Shown: positions 25,430 through 34,783, counted from the first letter of the stretch. The stretch is 64,000 nucleotides of DNA from Raineyella fluvialis (GCF_009646095.1 NZ_CP045725.1:3472001-3536000), one strand, 5' to 3'. A program made the numbers and translations. Notes: generated from the letters alone by a model not told the origin.

Positions 25430-26488
25430 ATGACCGACGACAGCGCGACGCACACTCCGTTCGAACTGGGCCTCTTCACGTTCGGCGAGCTGACTCGCGA
25501 CCGGGACACCAGGCGGCTCCTGCCGGCAGCCCAGCGGCTGGGAGAGTTCGTAGACCTCGCGATCCTGGCCGACCGGGCGGGATTGGATGTCTTCGGCGTC
25601 GGTGAGCACCACCGACCGGACTTCGCCATCGCCTCGCCGCCGGTGGTGCTCGCCGCGATCGCCCAGGCGACCGAACGGATCCGTCTCACCAGCACCGTCA
25701 CGGTGCTCTCGACGGCCGATCCGGTGAAGGTCTTCGAGGACTTCGCGACCGTGGACCTGTTGTCCGGCGGCCGGGCCGAGATCACCGCGGGCCGCGGCGC
25801 CTACGTCGAGTCCTTCCCGCTCTTCGGTCAGCGTCTCGAGGACTACGACGACCTCTTCGAGGAGAAGCTCGACCTGCTCCTGCGACTCGGGGAGGCACCG
25901 GAGGTGACCTGGCAGGGCCGCTTCCGACCGGCGCTGGAGGGGGTCGGCGTCTATCCTCGCCCCGTCCAGGACGCCCTGCCGGTCTGGATAGCGGTGGGGG
26001 GCACCCCGGCCAGCGTGATCCGCGCCGGCCGCCTGGGTCTGCCGATGTACCTGGCGATCCTTGGACAGCCCGACCGCTTCCAGCCGCTCGCCGGTCTGTA
26101 CCGCCGGACGGCGGCCTCGTACGGTCACGACCCGGCCGCGTTGACCCTCGGAGTCACCAGCCATGTGCACGTCGCCCGGACGTCACAACAGGCGCGCGAC
26201 GAGTTCTACCCGTACTACAGCCGCTACATCGGCGACAACATGCCGGGCGCCCACGGCGTCCCGCTCGCCCGCGAGGCCTTCGAGGCCTGGGCGGGCCCGC
26301 GGGGGGCTCTCTTCGCCGGCAGCCCGCAGGAGGTGATCGAGAAGATCCTGTGGGAGCACGAGATCCTCGGCCACCGACGCTTCCTGGCCCAGATCGGACT
26401 GGGCGGCCTGCCGTACGCCACGACGGCCGCAGCGGTGGAACTCCTGGCCACCGAGGTGCTGCCGGTCGTACGTCGCGAGATCGGCTGA
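25430..26488 (+). CDS. LLM-class flavin-dependent oxidoreductase
   Basis: 352 residues, luciferase-like TIM barrel using FMN or F420. Characteristic pieces are GLDVFGVGEHHRPDFAIASP, RIRLTSTVTVLSTADPVKVF and VDLLSGGRAEITAGRGAYVE. The N-terminal LGLFTFGEL strand is the usual family opening. The substrate is unknown; members oxidise alkanes, sulfonates or act as reductases. No flavin reductase is adjacent. Divergent from the ligase. Confidence 0.92.
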   Translation: MTDDSATHTPFELGLFTFGELTRDRDTRRLLPAAQRLGEFVDLAILADRAGLDVFGVGEHHRPDFAIASPPVVLAAIAQATERIRLTSTVTVLSTADPVKVFEDFATVDLLSGGRAEITAGRGAYVESFPLFGQRLEDYDDLFEEKLDLLLRLGEAPEVTWQGRFRPALEGVGVYPRPVQDALPVWIAVGGTPASVIRAGRLGLPMYLAILGQPDRFQPLAGLYRRTAASYGHDPAALTLGVTSHVHVARTSQQARDEFYPYYSRYIGDNMPGAHGVPLAREAFEAWAGPRGALFAGSPQEVIEKILWEHEILGHRRFLAQIGLGGLPYATTAAAVELLATEVLPVVRREIG

Positions 26489-26501
26489 CCCGAGAGCAGG
26501 C

Positions 26502-27614
26502 TCACGCCACCGCCGGTGCGGAGTCGGTGGCGTCGGGGGAAGCGCCCCGGCGTACGACTTCCTCCCGGGCCCGATCGAGTCCGCCGAGTTCGAGGCCAGC
26601 CAGGGTGCTCTCCCCCGTCCAGTACGGGCGTCCGCGACGCTCGACCCGCAGGGTCAGCCGGGCGGCGAGGTGTTCCAGGGCGCCGGCGACGTTGCGTTCC
26701 TCGCTGGGCAGCGGCACCGGGAGGACATGGGCCCGGCCGGGCTCGGCCTGACCCTCCACGATGACCCGCCACTGCCGGGCGTGGCCGTCGAGGTGCCAGC
26801 GTCCCGGTCCGATGTCGGCCCGCACCGGGCTGGTGCCTGGATTGCCGAGCCGTAGGACCCGGCCGTCCGGCAGACGCACGACGAGGGCGGTGACGGAGGT
26901 GGACAGGGGCCCGGCGACGACCTGCCCCCCGGCGAACGCCACGCAGACGCCGGGATCGGCGAACCCGTGGGCCTGGCCGCACCACCACGCCTCGGGGAAG
27001 CCCTCCTTGCCCCAGTTCTTCTCGCCGTACGCTGCCGCGCCCTCGAGGTGCCAGACCTCGCCTCCGAGCGTCGCCTCTCCGGTGGCCCGCCCGCCCAGCA
27101 GCCACGGGTGCCAGTACTGGTTGAGGCCGGGAACCAGCTGGAAGCCGCTCGACCCTCCGAGGGCCCGGCGCGGTGGCCACGGATCCCGCACCTCGAGGCG
27201 TACGGACAGCTGGGCGTCCGGGCCCAGGTCGACTCTGACCATACGGTCATCGCCGGTGAACGAGGGGGCGGCGACCGCCCCGGGCCGAGGCGAGGCCGCC
27301 CCCAGGCCGTACGGATCCGCCCACGCACCGGGCAGTGCTGCCGTCCGCAGGAAGCCGTTACTGCCGGCGAGTCCGACCGTCGCCCACGGGCCATGGGGCC
27401 CGCGGTTCACCCCGATCAGGGCGACCACGACGCGCGAGGCGGAGGCATCGCTGAACCGCCAGTAGTAGCCCTCCATCGCCACGCCGTGCGCCCGCCGGGG
27501 GTCCCCCCAGGGAAGGTCCGCCCCGGAGGCACGGTAGGCGGACAGGATCCGGGCCCAGCCGTGACCCTGGGGCGCCGGGCCGGATCGTCGCCCGGAGTGC
27601 TCACGCTCAGGCAT
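26502..27614 (-). CDS. Tocopherol-cyclase-like (AttH/CrtC-type lipocalin) protein
   Basis: About 370 residues. The sequence WHLEGAAAYGEKNWGKEGFP, then AWWCGQAHGF, is the signature region of the tocopherol cyclase/hydroxyneurosporene synthase beta-barrel group. No tocopherol pathway is near, so the true substrate is unknown. It may be an isoprenoid or lipid hydratase/cyclase or merely a binding protein. The likely start ATG 27614-27612 overlaps the stop of the zincin gene by eight bases, implying coupled translation. Confidence 0.78.
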   Translation of the reverse strand: MPEREHSGRRSGPAPQGHGWARILSAYRASGADLPWGDPRRAHGVAMEGYYWRFSDASASRVVVALIGVNRGPHGPWATVGLAGSNGFLRTAALPGAWADPYGLGAASPRPGAVAAPSFTGDDRMVRVDLGPDAQLSVRLEVRDPWPPRRALGGSSGFQLVPGLNQYWHPWLLGGRATGEATLGGEVWHLEGAAAYGEKNWGKEGFPEAWWCGQAHGFADPGVCVAFAGGQVVAGPLSTSVTALVVRLPDGRVLRLGNPGTSPVRADIGPGRWHLDGHARQWRVIVEGQAEPGRAHVLPVPLPSEERNVAGALEHLAARLTLRVERRGRPYWTGESTLAGLELGGLDRAREEVVRRGASPDATDSAPAVA

Positions 27615-27957
27615 AACCGAGCTCGTGCAGGCGGGCATCGTCGATGCCGAAGAAGTGGGCGATCTCGTGGACGACGGTGATCCTGACCTGCTCCTGCAGC
27701 TCCTCGACCGTCGCGCACATGCGCACCAGCGGACGGCGGAAGATCAGGATCCGGTCCGGCAGCACACCGGAGTAGTAGTGCCCCCTCCGATCGAGGGGGA
27801 CGCCCTGGTAGAGGCCGAGCAGGGAGGGCATGTCGGCCGGCGGATCGTCCTCGATCACCAGGATGCAGTTCTCGACGAGATCCAGCAGCGCCTCGGGCAC
27901 CGAGGCGATGGCCGCGTCGACGTACGCCTCGAACTCCTCCTCGGAGATGTCGACCAT
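27607..27957 (-). CDS. Zincin-like metallopeptidase family protein
   Basis: 116 residues, single-domain minigluzincin-type. The zinc motif VVHEIAHFFGIDD is near the C-terminus (HExxH with a downstream Asp). The rest (EEFEAYVDAAIASVPEALLD, LGLYQGVPL, DRILIFRRPL) is typical of the actinobacterial group. A GAGGAG site precedes ATG 27957-27955. Function is unknown; coupled to the following tocopherol-cyclase-like gene. Confidence 0.9.
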   Translation of the reverse strand: MVDISEEEFEAYVDAAIASVPEALLDLVENCILVIEDDPPADMPSLLGLYQGVPLDRRGHYYSGVLPDRILIFRRPLVRMCATVEELQEQVRITVVHEIAHFFGIDDARLHELGYA

Positions 27958-28266
27958 GGTTGTCTCCTCACCGGCCCGTCCCCCTCCGTGGCACCGTCGG
28001 AACGACCGCCGTGCCACCTCGGAAGGCCCTGATCCCCACAGTACGGGACCGGCCAATGTCAATGTGGTCACATCTGGCCACGGGGATGACACGCGATTGG
28101 AACGCCCTCGCGGGACGTCGTAGCGTGGTTCCTGCACATCCTTTCGCGCCCGGGACCCCTTGTGGAGGGAGCGAAGGACCGCACGGTGTCGTGCACCTGA
28201 CTGCCCATGACGGCGGGTGGCCGGTGGACACCGCCCAGTTTCGTTCGGCATTCGTGAGGAGCAGTC
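27958..28266. other. Divergent intergenic region: mqo promoter and an inverted repeat
   Basis: 309 bases without a gene. GTGGCAC at 27988-27994 and GTGCCAC at 28011-28017 form an inverted repeat near the zincin gene start. The mqo promoter lies at 28097-28126 and its long leader fills the rest; no known riboswitch is recognised. Confidence 0.5.
28097..28126 (+). promoter_or_regulatory. mqo promoter
   Basis: -35 TTGGAA (28097-28102), 18-base spacer, -10 TAGCGT (28121-28126). This gives a leader of about 130 bases ending in GTGAGGAGCAGTC before the GTG start. Confidence 0.6.
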
Positions 28267-29817
28267 GTGGCGTTCGGCAAGCACAAACCAGGCAGATGGC
28301 CCGTGGAGGCCGAGGAAGTCGACGTCGCGCTGATCGGCGGCGGCGTGCTCAGTGCGACCTTCGGTCTGATGCTGCACATGCTGCAGCCCGACTGGACCAT
28401 CATGGGGTTCGAGCGGCTGCCCAAGGTCGCCAAAGAGTCCTCCAACCCGTGGAACAACGCGGGTACTGGTCACGCCGGTCTGTGCGAGCTGAACTACACC
28501 AAGGAAAAGCCGGACGGCTCGATGGACAACTCCAAGCCTATCGACATCAACGAGCAGTTCCAGGTCAGCCGTGAGCTGTGGTCCCACTTCGTCGAGGCGG
28601 GCGTCCTCGGTCACCCCGAGACCTTCATCAACTCCTGCCCGCACATGTCGATGGTGCACGGCGAGGAGGACATCGACTTCCTGCGTCGCCGTTGGGAGGG
28701 TCTGAAGGAGAACCCGCTGTTCGCGGCGATGGAGTTCTCCGATGACCAGGAGAAGATCCGGGAGTGGGCTCCCAACCTCGTCCAGGGGCGCGATCCCCAG
28801 GAGCGGATCGCGGTCACGTACGATCCCACCGGCACCGACGTGAACTTCGGCTCCATCACCCGCCAGATCTTCAACTACCTCGAGTTCCACGGCGTCTTCG
28901 TCGAGACCTCGAAGGAGGTCACCGACCTCAAGCAGAACTCTGATGGCTCCTGGACGCTGCGCGTCGCCGATCACCATCGCCGTAAGGAGGGCCGGGCCGA
29001 GGACAAGTTCGTCCGGGCCAAGTTCGTCTTCAACGGCGCCGGCGGCTGGGCCCTGAAGATGATGCAGAAGGCCGGCGTGCCCGAGGTCAACGGCTACGCG
29101 CTGTTCCCGGTCTCCGGAGCCTTCCTGTCGACGACCGACCCGCAGATCGTCGCCACCCACACGGTGAAGGTCTACGGCAAGGCCAAGGTCGGCGCGCCGC
29201 CGATGTCCAACCCGCACATGGACGCGCGGATCATCAACACCAACCGGTCGGTCCTCTTCGGGCCGTACGCCGGGCTGGATCCCCGCTTCCTCAAGTTCGG
29301 CTCCTGGTTCGACATGCCGAAGATGATCCGCACCGGCAACATCATGGCGGTGCTGAACGTGGCCAAGGACAACCTGGCCCTGATCAAGCTGCTCGTGGGG
29401 ATGATCTTCATGACCCCGGGTCAGAAGCTCAGGGAGCTGCGTGAGTTCTCACCCAGCGCCGACATGACCGACTGGCGGATGATCAAGGCCGGCCAGCGTG
29501 CCCAGATCATCAAGACCAACGCGGACGGCCGCGGCGGCAAACTGGAGTTCGGCACCGAGGTCATCACCAACGCCGACGGCACCCTGGCCACCGTCCTCGG
29601 GGCGTCGCCGGGTGCGTCGACGGCCGTGCCGATCATGCTCGAGCTGCTCGAGCGCTGCTTCCCCGACAAGATCGAGGAATGGACCCCCAAGATCAGGGAG
29701 GTCATCCCCACGTACGGCAAGAAGCTGTCGGACGACCCGCAGCTGGCGTACGAGACGATGAAGAAGACCGCCGAGGTGCTGCACATCACCGCCCCGGCCC
29801 CGGTCACCCAGTCCTGA
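28267..29817 (+). CDS. mqo: Malate:quinone oxidoreductase
   Basis: FAD-linked peripheral membrane enzyme oxidising malate to oxaloacetate and reducing quinone, an alternative to NAD malate dehydrogenase in the TCA cycle. 516 residues, starting at GTG after GAGGAG. The dinucleotide fold is VDVALIGGGVLSATFGLM near residue 20, and WNNAGTGHAGLCELNYT is the hallmark Mqo motif. The C-terminal LGASPGASTAVPIMLELL closes the FAD site. Followed by a strong terminator, so a single-gene transcript. Confidence 0.96.
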   Translation: MAFGKHKPGRWPVEAEEVDVALIGGGVLSATFGLMLHMLQPDWTIMGFERLPKVAKESSNPWNNAGTGHAGLCELNYTKEKPDGSMDNSKPIDINEQFQVSRELWSHFVEAGVLGHPETFINSCPHMSMVHGEEDIDFLRRRWEGLKENPLFAAMEFSDDQEKIREWAPNLVQGRDPQERIAVTYDPTGTDVNFGSITRQIFNYLEFHGVFVETSKEVTDLKQNSDGSWTLRVADHHRRKEGRAEDKFVRAKFVFNGAGGWALKMMQKAGVPEVNGYALFPVSGAFLSTTDPQIVATHTVKVYGKAKVGAPPMSNPHMDARIINTNRSVLFGPYAGLDPRFLKFGSWFDMPKMIRTGNIMAVLNVAKDNLALIKLLVGMIFMTPGQKLRELREFSPSADMTDWRMIKAGQRAQIIKTNADGRGGKLEFGTEVITNADGTLATVLGASPGASTAVPIMLELLERCFPDKIEEWTPKIREVIPTYGKKLSDDPQLAYETMKKTAEVLHITAPAPVTQS

Positions 29818-29840
29818 CCCTGACCCAGCCGGCAGCATGA

Positions 29841-29875
29841 CGAAGGGCACCTCCCGTCCTGGGAGGTGCCCTTCG
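29841..29875 (+). terminator. Terminator after mqo
   Basis: Perfect 15-bp stem CGAAGGGCACCTCCC/GGGAGGTGCCCTTCG with a five-base loop, 24 bases after the mqo stop. A weak U stretch follows. Symmetric, so it could also act on leftward transcription. Confidence 0.85.
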
Positions 29876-29990
29876 GCGTTGCGCGGCGGTGCAGCGGCGG
29901 TGTCGCGTGGGACCTCCCCTTCGACAGGTCGCGTCGACCGTCAGCCCTTCATCGCGGTCTCACCCAGCGCCCCACAGGCGACGGGCCTCC

Positions 29991-30218
29991 TCAATGGGCG
30001 GGACCCTGCCGATCATCGCCCCAGCTGTCGGGGATCTCATGCACCCGAGGCGGATAGAGAATGGAACGAGCGACGTTGTGGTAGCCGTACTGCTCCAGCA
30101 GGGCGGCTGCCTGGCGGTCCGTGAGGTCGTAGGCTCGCGCGAGCATGCGCACCTGTTCGGTGTAGAAGGCGTGCAGCTTGTCGACGCCCTTGACGAACTC
30201 GATCTCGTTCAACGCCAT
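29991..30218 (-). CDS. Small hypothetical protein
   Basis: 75 residues from ATG 30218-30216, preceded by GAGAGGGG. Amphipathic and helical: EFVKGVDKLHAFYTEQVRML, LTDRQAAALLEQYGYHNVAR. The stretch LTDRQAAALLEQYGYHNVARS is reminiscent of a helix-turn-helix but too short to assign. Not recognised. Lies beyond the terminator of mqo, same strand as the aminotransferase group. Confidence 0.6.
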   Translation of the reverse strand: MALNEIEFVKGVDKLHAFYTEQVRMLARAYDLTDRQAAALLEQYGYHNVARSILYPPRVHEIPDSWGDDRQGPAH

Positions 30219-30300
30219 CTCGCCGCCCCTCTCGTACGACCCGGTGGTGAGCATCACCCTATGTCCGGACGGTGCCACCCCGGGAGCCACACGACCGGGT

Positions 30301-30561
30301 CTACGGGCCGATCATGGTCGAGAGCCGCTGGCGCGCGATGGCGCTGAAGGGGGCCGTCTCCCCCTCGTCGTCGATCAGTCGCAGCAGCACACGCAGCCGC
30401 TGGCGCACCTCCGGGCGGACCGCGTGGTCCGCGAGGTGCTCGACCATCCGGTCGTCGGTGTCGAGCATGGCCGCGGCTTGGCACAGGTCACGGAAACTCC
30501 ACTCCATGGGGTCTGTCGACAACAACCGATCCCCGGGGTGCAACCAACGGACGTCGCCCAT
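30301..30561 (-). CDS. Small hypothetical protein
   Basis: 86 residues, not recognised. WLHPGDRLLSTDPMEWSFRD is followed by a helical segment rich in Leu and Arg. A leaderless-type -10 six bases before the ATG, overlapping the stop of the upstream aminotransferase gene, supports it as a real gene. Confidence 0.65.
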   Translation of the reverse strand: MGDVRWLHPGDRLLSTDPMEWSFRDLCQAAAMLDTDDRMVEHLADHAVRPEVRQRLRVLLRLIDDEGETAPFSAIARQRLSTMIGP

Positions 30562-30567
30562 GCGGGA

Positions 30568-30573
30568 AGCCTA
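30568..30573 (-). promoter_or_regulatory. -10 of the gene at 30561 overlapping the upstream stop codon
   Basis: TAGGCT six bases before the ATG; its TAG is the stop of the class IV aminotransferase gene. Confidence 0.5.
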
Positions 30574-31470
30574 CCCGTCTCGGTCCAGGAGGAAACGGTT
30601 CAGCGCAGCGGTCATGTGCGGATCGACAGGCAGTGCTCGGCCGTCCAATTGCCGCACCGGAGCAGCGAGCCGGGTGCTCGAGGTGAACCAGGCGGCCTCG
30701 GCCTCGTCCAGCTCCTCGATCCGGATCGACCGCGTAGCGGTGGGGACCCCGTGTTGCTCGAACCAGCGGAAGGCAGACGCCTGGGTGGTGCCCGGAAGGA
30801 CTCCGTCCTCGGCGGGAGGAGTCACGATGGTGCCGCCCAGCCTGACCAGGAACGAGGACGTGGGCCCCTCGAGGACGTAGCCGTCGGACGAGACGAACAG
30901 CGTGTCGTCCTGACCACGGCGATGAGCCTCCCGGATCACGGAGCGGTTGATCGCGTACGAGAGGGACTTCGCACCCGCCAGGAGCCAGGGAGCGGAGGCC
31001 ATCACGTCTCGGGGGACGCCGCGGCTGAGCACCACCACGCTGATCCCCTGCTCACGAGCCACCGAGTAATCGGGGCCCAGCATGGCGACGGCCCAGCCGG
31101 TCGCTCCTTCGATCCCGGGCGGATACTCCTGGCCGCGGGTGAGGATGAACTTGCAGGAGAGTTCGCGGCCGGGGTACTGCGCGTCGAGCCGCTCGAGCGC
31201 GGTGCGGACGGCCACCCGGTAGACCTCGTGGTCCGGGGCCGGGAGGTCCATCAGCCGGGCGGAACGGGAGAACCGGTCGAGGTGGGCCTGCAGCGCCTGG
31301 ACCCGACCGTCGAGGGACCCGGCGACCTCGAAGATGCCGTCCCCCCGGGTCACCCCCAGATCGTTGACCCGTACCTGACCGACCATGGCGTCGACGATCC
31401 GAAGGGCGTCAGCAGGTCGGGGGCGTGGCCGCTCCGGGCCCTCGATCATCACCAGCACGCTGTCGTCCAT
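30571..31470 (-). CDS. Class IV aminotransferase (aminodeoxychorismate lyase-like)
   Basis: 299 residues, fold type IV pyridoxal-phosphate enzyme like PabC, D-amino-acid and branched-chain aminotransferases. The PLP Lys is in LLAGAKSLSYAINR, and DDTLFVSSDGYVLEGPTSSF and LPGTTQASAFRW are the family cofactor-binding loops. The start at ATG 31470-31468 follows GAGGAGGG. PabC converts aminodeoxychorismate to p-aminobenzoate for folate; with no pabA/B beside it the activity is only likely, not certain. Confidence 0.85.
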   Translation of the reverse strand: MDDSVLVMIEGPERPRPRPADALRIVDAMVGQVRVNDLGVTRGDGIFEVAGSLDGRVQALQAHLDRFSRSARLMDLPAPDHEVYRVAVRTALERLDAQYPGRELSCKFILTRGQEYPPGIEGATGWAVAMLGPDYSVAREQGISVVVLSRGVPRDVMASAPWLLAGAKSLSYAINRSVIREAHRRGQDDTLFVSSDGYVLEGPTSSFLVRLGGTIVTPPAEDGVLPGTTQASAFRWFEQHGVPTATRSIRIEELDEAEAAWFTSSTRLAAPVRQLDGRALPVDPHMTAALNRFLLDRDG

Positions 31471-31748
31471 CTGCCCTCCTCGGACGTGGTGGAGGCCCTC
31501 GCGGAGCGAGGCGCCCGGACCGTCCCCATTGTCCTCCGACGGCACCAGGACGTCACGGGTAGCGAGGATCCCCGCGTCGGCTACGCCGACCGGCACCGAG
31601 CGTTCACCCCGAGTTCAGACGATCCCGGTGGTGGGGGCGGACGCGGTGGAGTGGGATCGGAGGGCCGGCCGACCGACCATCAGGGCATTGCCCGGGACAG
31701 TGCCAGGTCGCGTCCGGTGCCACCCCCTCTGACCCGAAAGGTGTTCCC

Positions 31749-32801
31749 ATGCGCGTACGCCGTCTCGGCATCGCCCTGACAGCCGCAGCCCTCCTTGCCG
31801 CCGCTCCCAGCGGCATCGCTCCCCACGCCATCGCCGCTCCCTCCGCCACGAACCAGGGCCAGCACCGCGGCCAGGGCCAGGACTACTCGATGGCCGTGAT
31901 CGGTGACGTACCGTACGGCTCCGCCCAGATCGCTGCGTTCCCGACCTGGATCGACCAGATCAACGCCGACCCCGACGTCCGGTTCGTGACGCACGTGGGC
32001 GATATCAAGAACGGCTCGTCACGATGCGACGACGCGTACTTCCAGCAGATCCAGACCGACTTCGACCGGTTCCAGGACCCGCTGGTGTACACCATCGGTG
32101 ACAACGAGTGGACCGACTGCCACCGAGGCAACAACGGCGCCTACAACCCGCTGGAGCGGCTCAGCGCGCTGCGCTCGGTGTTCTTCTCCGAGCCAGGCCG
32201 CACCAACGGTCAGGCCGTACCGATCGACTCGCAGAGTGCGGCGGGCTTCCCGGAGAACGTGAACTTCGAACGGGCGGGCCTCGACGTGGCCGCCGTCGAC
32301 ATCGTCGGTAGCAACAATGACCTCCAGCCCTGGACCGGCATCGGCCTCACCGCGCCGACCGCTGCCCAGCTCGATGAGGAGCGCGCCCGTACGGCGAACG
32401 CCATCGTGACCATCGACCGCGCGTTCGACGATGCCCAGCGCCACCAGCACACGGCGGTGGCGATCATGCTGCAGGCCGACATGTTCGACCCCACCTACAC
32501 CCCTACCTGGAACGACATCTCAGCGTTCCAGCCGCTGGTGCGGCACCTGGTCGAGCGCTCCGCCGCCTTCGACGGCGAGGTCTACCTGTTCAACGGCGAT
32601 TCCCATGTCTTCCGGGTGGACCAGCCGCTGGCGGCGGGGTCCACCTGGCTCGCGACGTACGGGATCACCAACGCGTCCGCCGGCAACCTCACCCGTGTCA
32701 CCGTCGACGGCTCGTCGAACAACAAGGACTGGCTGAAGCTGACGGTCCACCCGCAGGCAGACAGCCACGTGGTGACCTGGGAGCGCATCGCCTACCAGTG
32801 A
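31749..32801 (+). CDS. Secreted calcineurin-like phosphoesterase
   Basis: 350 residues with a Sec signal peptide (RRLGIALTAAALLAAAPSG) cleaved near AIAAPS. Metallophosphoesterase motifs in order are AVIGDVPYG, HVGDIKNGSS, YTIGDNEWTDCHRG and the late FNGDSHVFRVD, which hold the two metals. Probable secreted or wall-associated phosphatase; substrate unknown. GAAAGGTG precedes the ATG. A GC-rich inverted repeat lies 68 bases after the stop. Confidence 0.85.
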   Translation: MRVRRLGIALTAAALLAAAPSGIAPHAIAAPSATNQGQHRGQGQDYSMAVIGDVPYGSAQIAAFPTWIDQINADPDVRFVTHVGDIKNGSSRCDDAYFQQIQTDFDRFQDPLVYTIGDNEWTDCHRGNNGAYNPLERLSALRSVFFSEPGRTNGQAVPIDSQSAAGFPENVNFERAGLDVAAVDIVGSNNDLQPWTGIGLTAPTAAQLDEERARTANAIVTIDRAFDDAQRHQHTAVAIMLQADMFDPTYTPTWNDISAFQPLVRHLVERSAAFDGEVYLFNGDSHVFRVDQPLAAGSTWLATYGITNASAGNLTRVTVDGSSNNKDWLKLTVHPQADSHVVTWERIAYQ

Positions 32802-32868
32802 GTGACGCCAGCGACGGAGTGATGCCGACCGGGACCCGGGCCGGCATCGCGGCGCCGCGAATGCGATT

Positions 32869-32907
32869 CGCACCGGCCCCGTGCGACCACCGCGCGGGGC
32901 CGGTGCG
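32869..32907 (+). terminator. Hairpin between convergent genes
   Basis: Perfect 12-bp stem CGCACCGGCCCC/GGGGCCGGTGCG with a 15-base loop, without U run. It could serve both the phosphoesterase gene and metB, which converge here. Confidence 0.5.
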
Positions 32908-32951
32908 GCTATGGGACCGGGCGGTCCCGGCCCACGGTCACTCGGCCGAGG

Positions 32952-34100
32952 TCACCCCAGGGCCCGGTCCAGGTCGGCGATCAGGTCGTCGATGTCCTCG
33001 ATTCCGACCGAGAGTCGCAGCAGGTCGTCATCCACCGCGGAAGCGGTGCCCTCGACGGAGGCGTGCGTCATGGCGGCAGGGTGTTCGACCAGGGACTCCA
33101 CGCCGCCCAAGGACTCGGCGAGCAGGAAGACCTTGGTGGCGGACGCCACCCGGATCGATTCCTCGCGGCCACCCGCCACATGGAAGGACACCATGCCGCC
33201 GTACGCCCGCATCTGGCGGGTCGCGACGTCGTGGCCCGGGTCGGATTCCAGCCCGGGATAGTGCACCCGCGAGACCCGTGGGTGCTGGTCGAGGAACGCC
33301 GCTACTGCCCCGGCGTTGGCGCAGTGACGATCCATCCGCACCGACAGTGTCTTCATTCCGCGGATGAGCAGCCAGGCGTCGAACGGCGAGGACACGTAAC
33401 CGGCCGCGTTCTGGAGGAATGTCAGTCGCTCCGCGAGGTCGTCGTCGTTGACGACGATGGCGCCACCGACGAGGTCCGAATGACCGCCGAGGTACTTCGT
33501 CGTCGAGTGGACGACGACATCGGCGCCCAGGGCGAGCGGGTTCTGGAGGTAGGGCGAGGCGAAAGTGTTGTCCACGACCACCCGGGCGCCATGGGCATGG
33601 GCCTGCTGCGCCACCGCCGCGATGTCGCAGACGTGCAGCAGCGGGTTGGACGGCGTCTCGACCCACACCAACTGCCCTCCCGTCACCGGTCGGGCGAGGA
33701 CCTCCTCCAGTCGCTGCGAGCCACACGGATCGGTGATGACCGTCTCGATCCCCCAGGACTCGAGCACCTGGGTGAGCAATCTGGTGGTGCCTCCGTAGGC
33801 GTCCTGGCCGAGGATGACGCGACCCCCGGGGCGCAGCGCCGTCCGCAGTGCCAGGTCCGCGGCGGACATCCCCGAGCCGGTGATGAAGGCGCACGTCCCC
33901 TGTTCCAGCGCCGCCAGCTGTGTCGCCGCAGCGGTGCGGGTGGGGTTACCGGCACGGGAGTACTCGTAGTCGCCCCGCATTCGCCCGACCCCGTCCTGCA
34001 CGAACGTGGAGGTGAGGTAGAGGGGAGGGACGACCGCGCCCGTGACCGGATCGGGAGTCTGACCGGCACGGATGGCCCGAGTGCTGAAGCCGTATTCCAT
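32952..34100 (-). CDS. metB: Cystathionine gamma-synthase family enzyme
   Basis: 382 residues, PLP-dependent trans-sulfuration enzyme joining an acyl-homoserine with cysteine or sulfide in methionine synthesis. Motifs: YEYSRAGNPTRTAAATQLAA, the PLP Lys in VVVHSTTKYLGGHSDLVGGA, and the late ESLGGVESLVEHPA. Family members MetB, MetZ and cystathionine gamma-lyase are close; MetB is the likeliest by wording of these motifs but lyase activity is possible. The start follows TACGGT by six bases, a leaderless transcript. Confidence 0.88.
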   Translation of the reverse strand: MEYGFSTRAIRAGQTPDPVTGAVVPPLYLTSTFVQDGVGRMRGDYEYSRAGNPTRTAAATQLAALEQGTCAFITGSGMSAADLALRTALRPGGRVILGQDAYGGTTRLLTQVLESWGIETVITDPCGSQRLEEVLARPVTGGQLVWVETPSNPLLHVCDIAAVAQQAHAHGARVVVDNTFASPYLQNPLALGADVVVHSTTKYLGGHSDLVGGAIVVNDDDLAERLTFLQNAAGYVSSPFDAWLLIRGMKTLSVRMDRHCANAGAVAAFLDQHPRVSRVHYPGLESDPGHDVATRQMRAYGGMVSFHVAGGREESIRVASATKVFLLAESLGGVESLVEHPAAMTHASVEGTASAVDDDLLRLSVGIEDIDDLIADLDRALG

Positions 34101-34106
34101 GGCGAC

Positions 34107-34112
34107 ACCGTA
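34107..34112 (-). promoter_or_regulatory. -10 of metB, leaderless
   Basis: TACGGT six bases before the ATG at 34100; no ribosome binding site between. Confidence 0.5.
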
Positions 34113-34324
34113 CCTAACCCTCGGAAGCCCGCCCCGGCGATGGGACGGCGATCGACAGTCCTCGACCTGGGAACAGGGGTGCGACGCCAGGGTGGGGACC
34201 AGCGATGGGACACCCGCGAGTTGGTGCGAGGTGGACGCGCTGACTACTCTTCGAGTGGAACGCTGCCGCCAGAGCCGCCTCGCAAAACGTATCCGACCCA
34301 TTCGAGCGACGGAGCAGTGATTTG

Positions 34325-34597
34325 ATGTCGACTTTTGTTCACCAGGTCGAGGGCAATCGATTCGAAGCCCTCATCAACGACCAGATCGTCGGGACACTCC
34401 AGTACACGGTGTCCGGCAAGAAGATGGTCATCGAGCACACCGAGACCGTCCGGGACTTCCGGGGTCAGGGCATAGCTCGCAGGCTCACCCGTCTCGCCTT
34501 CGACGACGCCCGCACCCGCGGCATGGTCGTCGATCCGAAGTGCACCTTCGCCAAGCGGTTCGTCGATCTGCATCCCGAGTACACCGACGTCCTGTGA
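34325..34597 (+). CDS. GNAT-like N-acetyltransferase domain protein
   Basis: 90 residues, the short YjdJ-type GNAT (COG2388). Core motif is VRDFRGQGIARRLTRLAFDD for acetyl-CoA binding, then VVDPKCTFAKRFVDLHPEY at the C-terminus with its conserved Cys. A TTG one codon earlier is possible; ATG 34325 chosen. Single gene. Confidence 0.88.
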   Translation: MSTFVHQVEGNRFEALINDQIVGTLQYTVSGKKMVIEHTETVRDFRGQGIARRLTRLAFDDARTRGMVVDPKCTFAKRFVDLHPEYTDVL

Positions 34598-34783
34598 CGG
34601 CACTGACCTGACCCACGGCGAGGCTCCCGACCGCGCCGCCTCCCTCCCTTCCCCTCATCAACCGAACCGAGGCCTCTGAATCCTCTCCCGGGCCCTCCTG
34701 TTTGCGAACTCGCGCTCGGCACCGGCTCATCCGGCTGTACCGCTCCCCACCTTCACGGTTCCACTGTCACGGCGGAGAGCCGG

